Source: Hymenolepis diminuta (taxonomy: Eukaryota > Platyhelminthes > Cestoda > Cyclophyllidea > Hymenolepididae). From it: a DNA stretch of 64,000 nt. Below, piece by piece: positions 63,356-64,000 of the stretch. How positions within the stretch are numbered: the stretch's first letter is position 1; each line of letters opens with the position of its first letter. Location: contig CAADRB010000024.1 of assembly GCA_900708905.1 (NCBI GenBank), positions 800,333-864,332 of the forward strand, read 5' to 3'. Below the pieces are notes generated by a model. The model ran no database searches. It saw nothing but the letters and a program-made list of their open reading frames with translations, and was not told where the DNA came from. Position numbers and translations under genes: made by a program.

Positions 63356-63589
63356 TTATTTTTTACTATTACAAACGTGTAGTCCTATGTCATGGGGTAA
63401 CGCATTGTATCCCCAAAGTGTCCTGAATGGATTCTCAAAACACTGGTAGCTTTCTACGTGTTCTAGATTTTGGACAAATTGGGCAGGAGGAGAAAGCGAT
63501 GATTCACTCATAATCTCCCGGGCTGTGTCCATTGGACCTTTTTCAGAAAAGGTGAATAAGAGGAAGGGTAAACTTCCACCACCCAGCAT
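63356..63589 (-). other. Possible terminal exon, unknown protein
   Basis: A 77-codon minus-strand frame in a GC-richer patch. From a possible acceptor (TTTTCTGAAAAAG) it reads PMDTAREIMSESSLSPPAQF and on to YNALPHDIGLHVCNSKK, then TAA. An AATAAA (63355-63360 on the minus strand) overlaps the stop. The composition looks coding, but no family is recognised; a gene would start beyond the window edge. Confidence 0.25.
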
Positions 63590-64000
63590 TGTGTGTTATT
63601 TTATTCTCTCCCCATTTTCCATCCACTGAATTTTGTTTACAACTCAATTTTTGGACGGAAGTTACGATTGGCTTGTGCAAACAGATTTACAGAATTCACC
63701 TTGTCATTAGTGTTGCTGATAACAGACTAAATTCTGCTTTTTCTGGACTGGTCTAAGAGTTAAATGTCAAATTATGAAAGATGCGTTGGTATTTCTGTTA
63801 CAAAATTGCTTTTCATTCCAACTAATTGCTTTTCATACTCTGCAAAATTCACCCTATTAATTAAAATGAGAAATACCGATTTTATCGGCTGATCATACAG
63901 TCCCTGAAATTCCTCCATTATAAACCAATGCGTGTTAAGAGAAAGTGTCTAAAGACGGTCAGTGTTTGGTTAACTGAATACATGTAATATTAACTATTCA

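Noticed and set aside
1..64000. Bacterial-type features (operons, CRISPR arrays, phage, toxin-antitoxin) and viral or retroelement polymerase frames
   Set aside because: The window is clearly eukaryotic nuclear DNA. No direct-repeat array, ribosome-binding-site-led gene cluster, reverse transcriptase, integrase or transposase frame was seen.

Overview
This is nuclear DNA of a metazoan and looks like a flatworm, most likely a tapeworm. The sequence is AT-rich and gene-poor, and the genes use GT-AG introns. Introns are either tiny (36, 38 and 41 bp) or up to 8.8 kb long, a mix I associate with cestodes. The only other confident gene is a divergent LC8-type dynein light chain, a family that is multiplied in parasitic flatworms. 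Assignment to tapeworms is inference; species cannot be named from the sequence alone.

Layout. Bases 1-680 hold no supported gene. A compact, intronless dynein light chain gene sits at about 735-1265 on the plus strand, with inverted CCAAT and TATA elements, a 99-codon reading frame and an AATAAA. Bases 1266-9920 are noncoding and contain partners of two dispersed repeats. From 32061 down to 10081 the minus strand carries one large gene of 14 exons. Its exons join in phase to give a 1221-residue protein recognisable as FCP1/CTDP1, the TFIIF-associated phosphatase of the RNA polymerase II C-terminal domain. The protein has an N-terminal lipoyl-like region, a Cys-His-Cys-Cys knuckle, the FCPH catalytic domain (DLDQT and DD motifs), a charged linker, a BRCT domain and a long acidic, serine-rich and His/Arg-rich tail.

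Bases 32062-64000 form a gene desert. It is AT-rich and has microsatellites, partners of dispersed repeats, a tRNA-like relic near 48140, several promoter-like or conserved-looking GC-richer islands (41.4, 47.4, 48.6-49.2, 55.4 and 58.2 kb), and two weak candidate terminal exons on the minus strand (59849-60067 and 63356-63589). It could be intergenic or a long intron of a gene lying mainly outside the window.

The two real genes have unrelated jobs: one codes for a motor or tegument adaptor light chain, the other for a general transcription-cycle enzyme. I found no operon, CRISPR array, phage, intact transposon or obviously novel multi-gene system. The main points of interest are the intron-size contrast inside FCP1, its unusual tail, and at least three families of diverged dispersed repeats that pair the FCP1 introns or downstream flank with other noncoding parts of the window.
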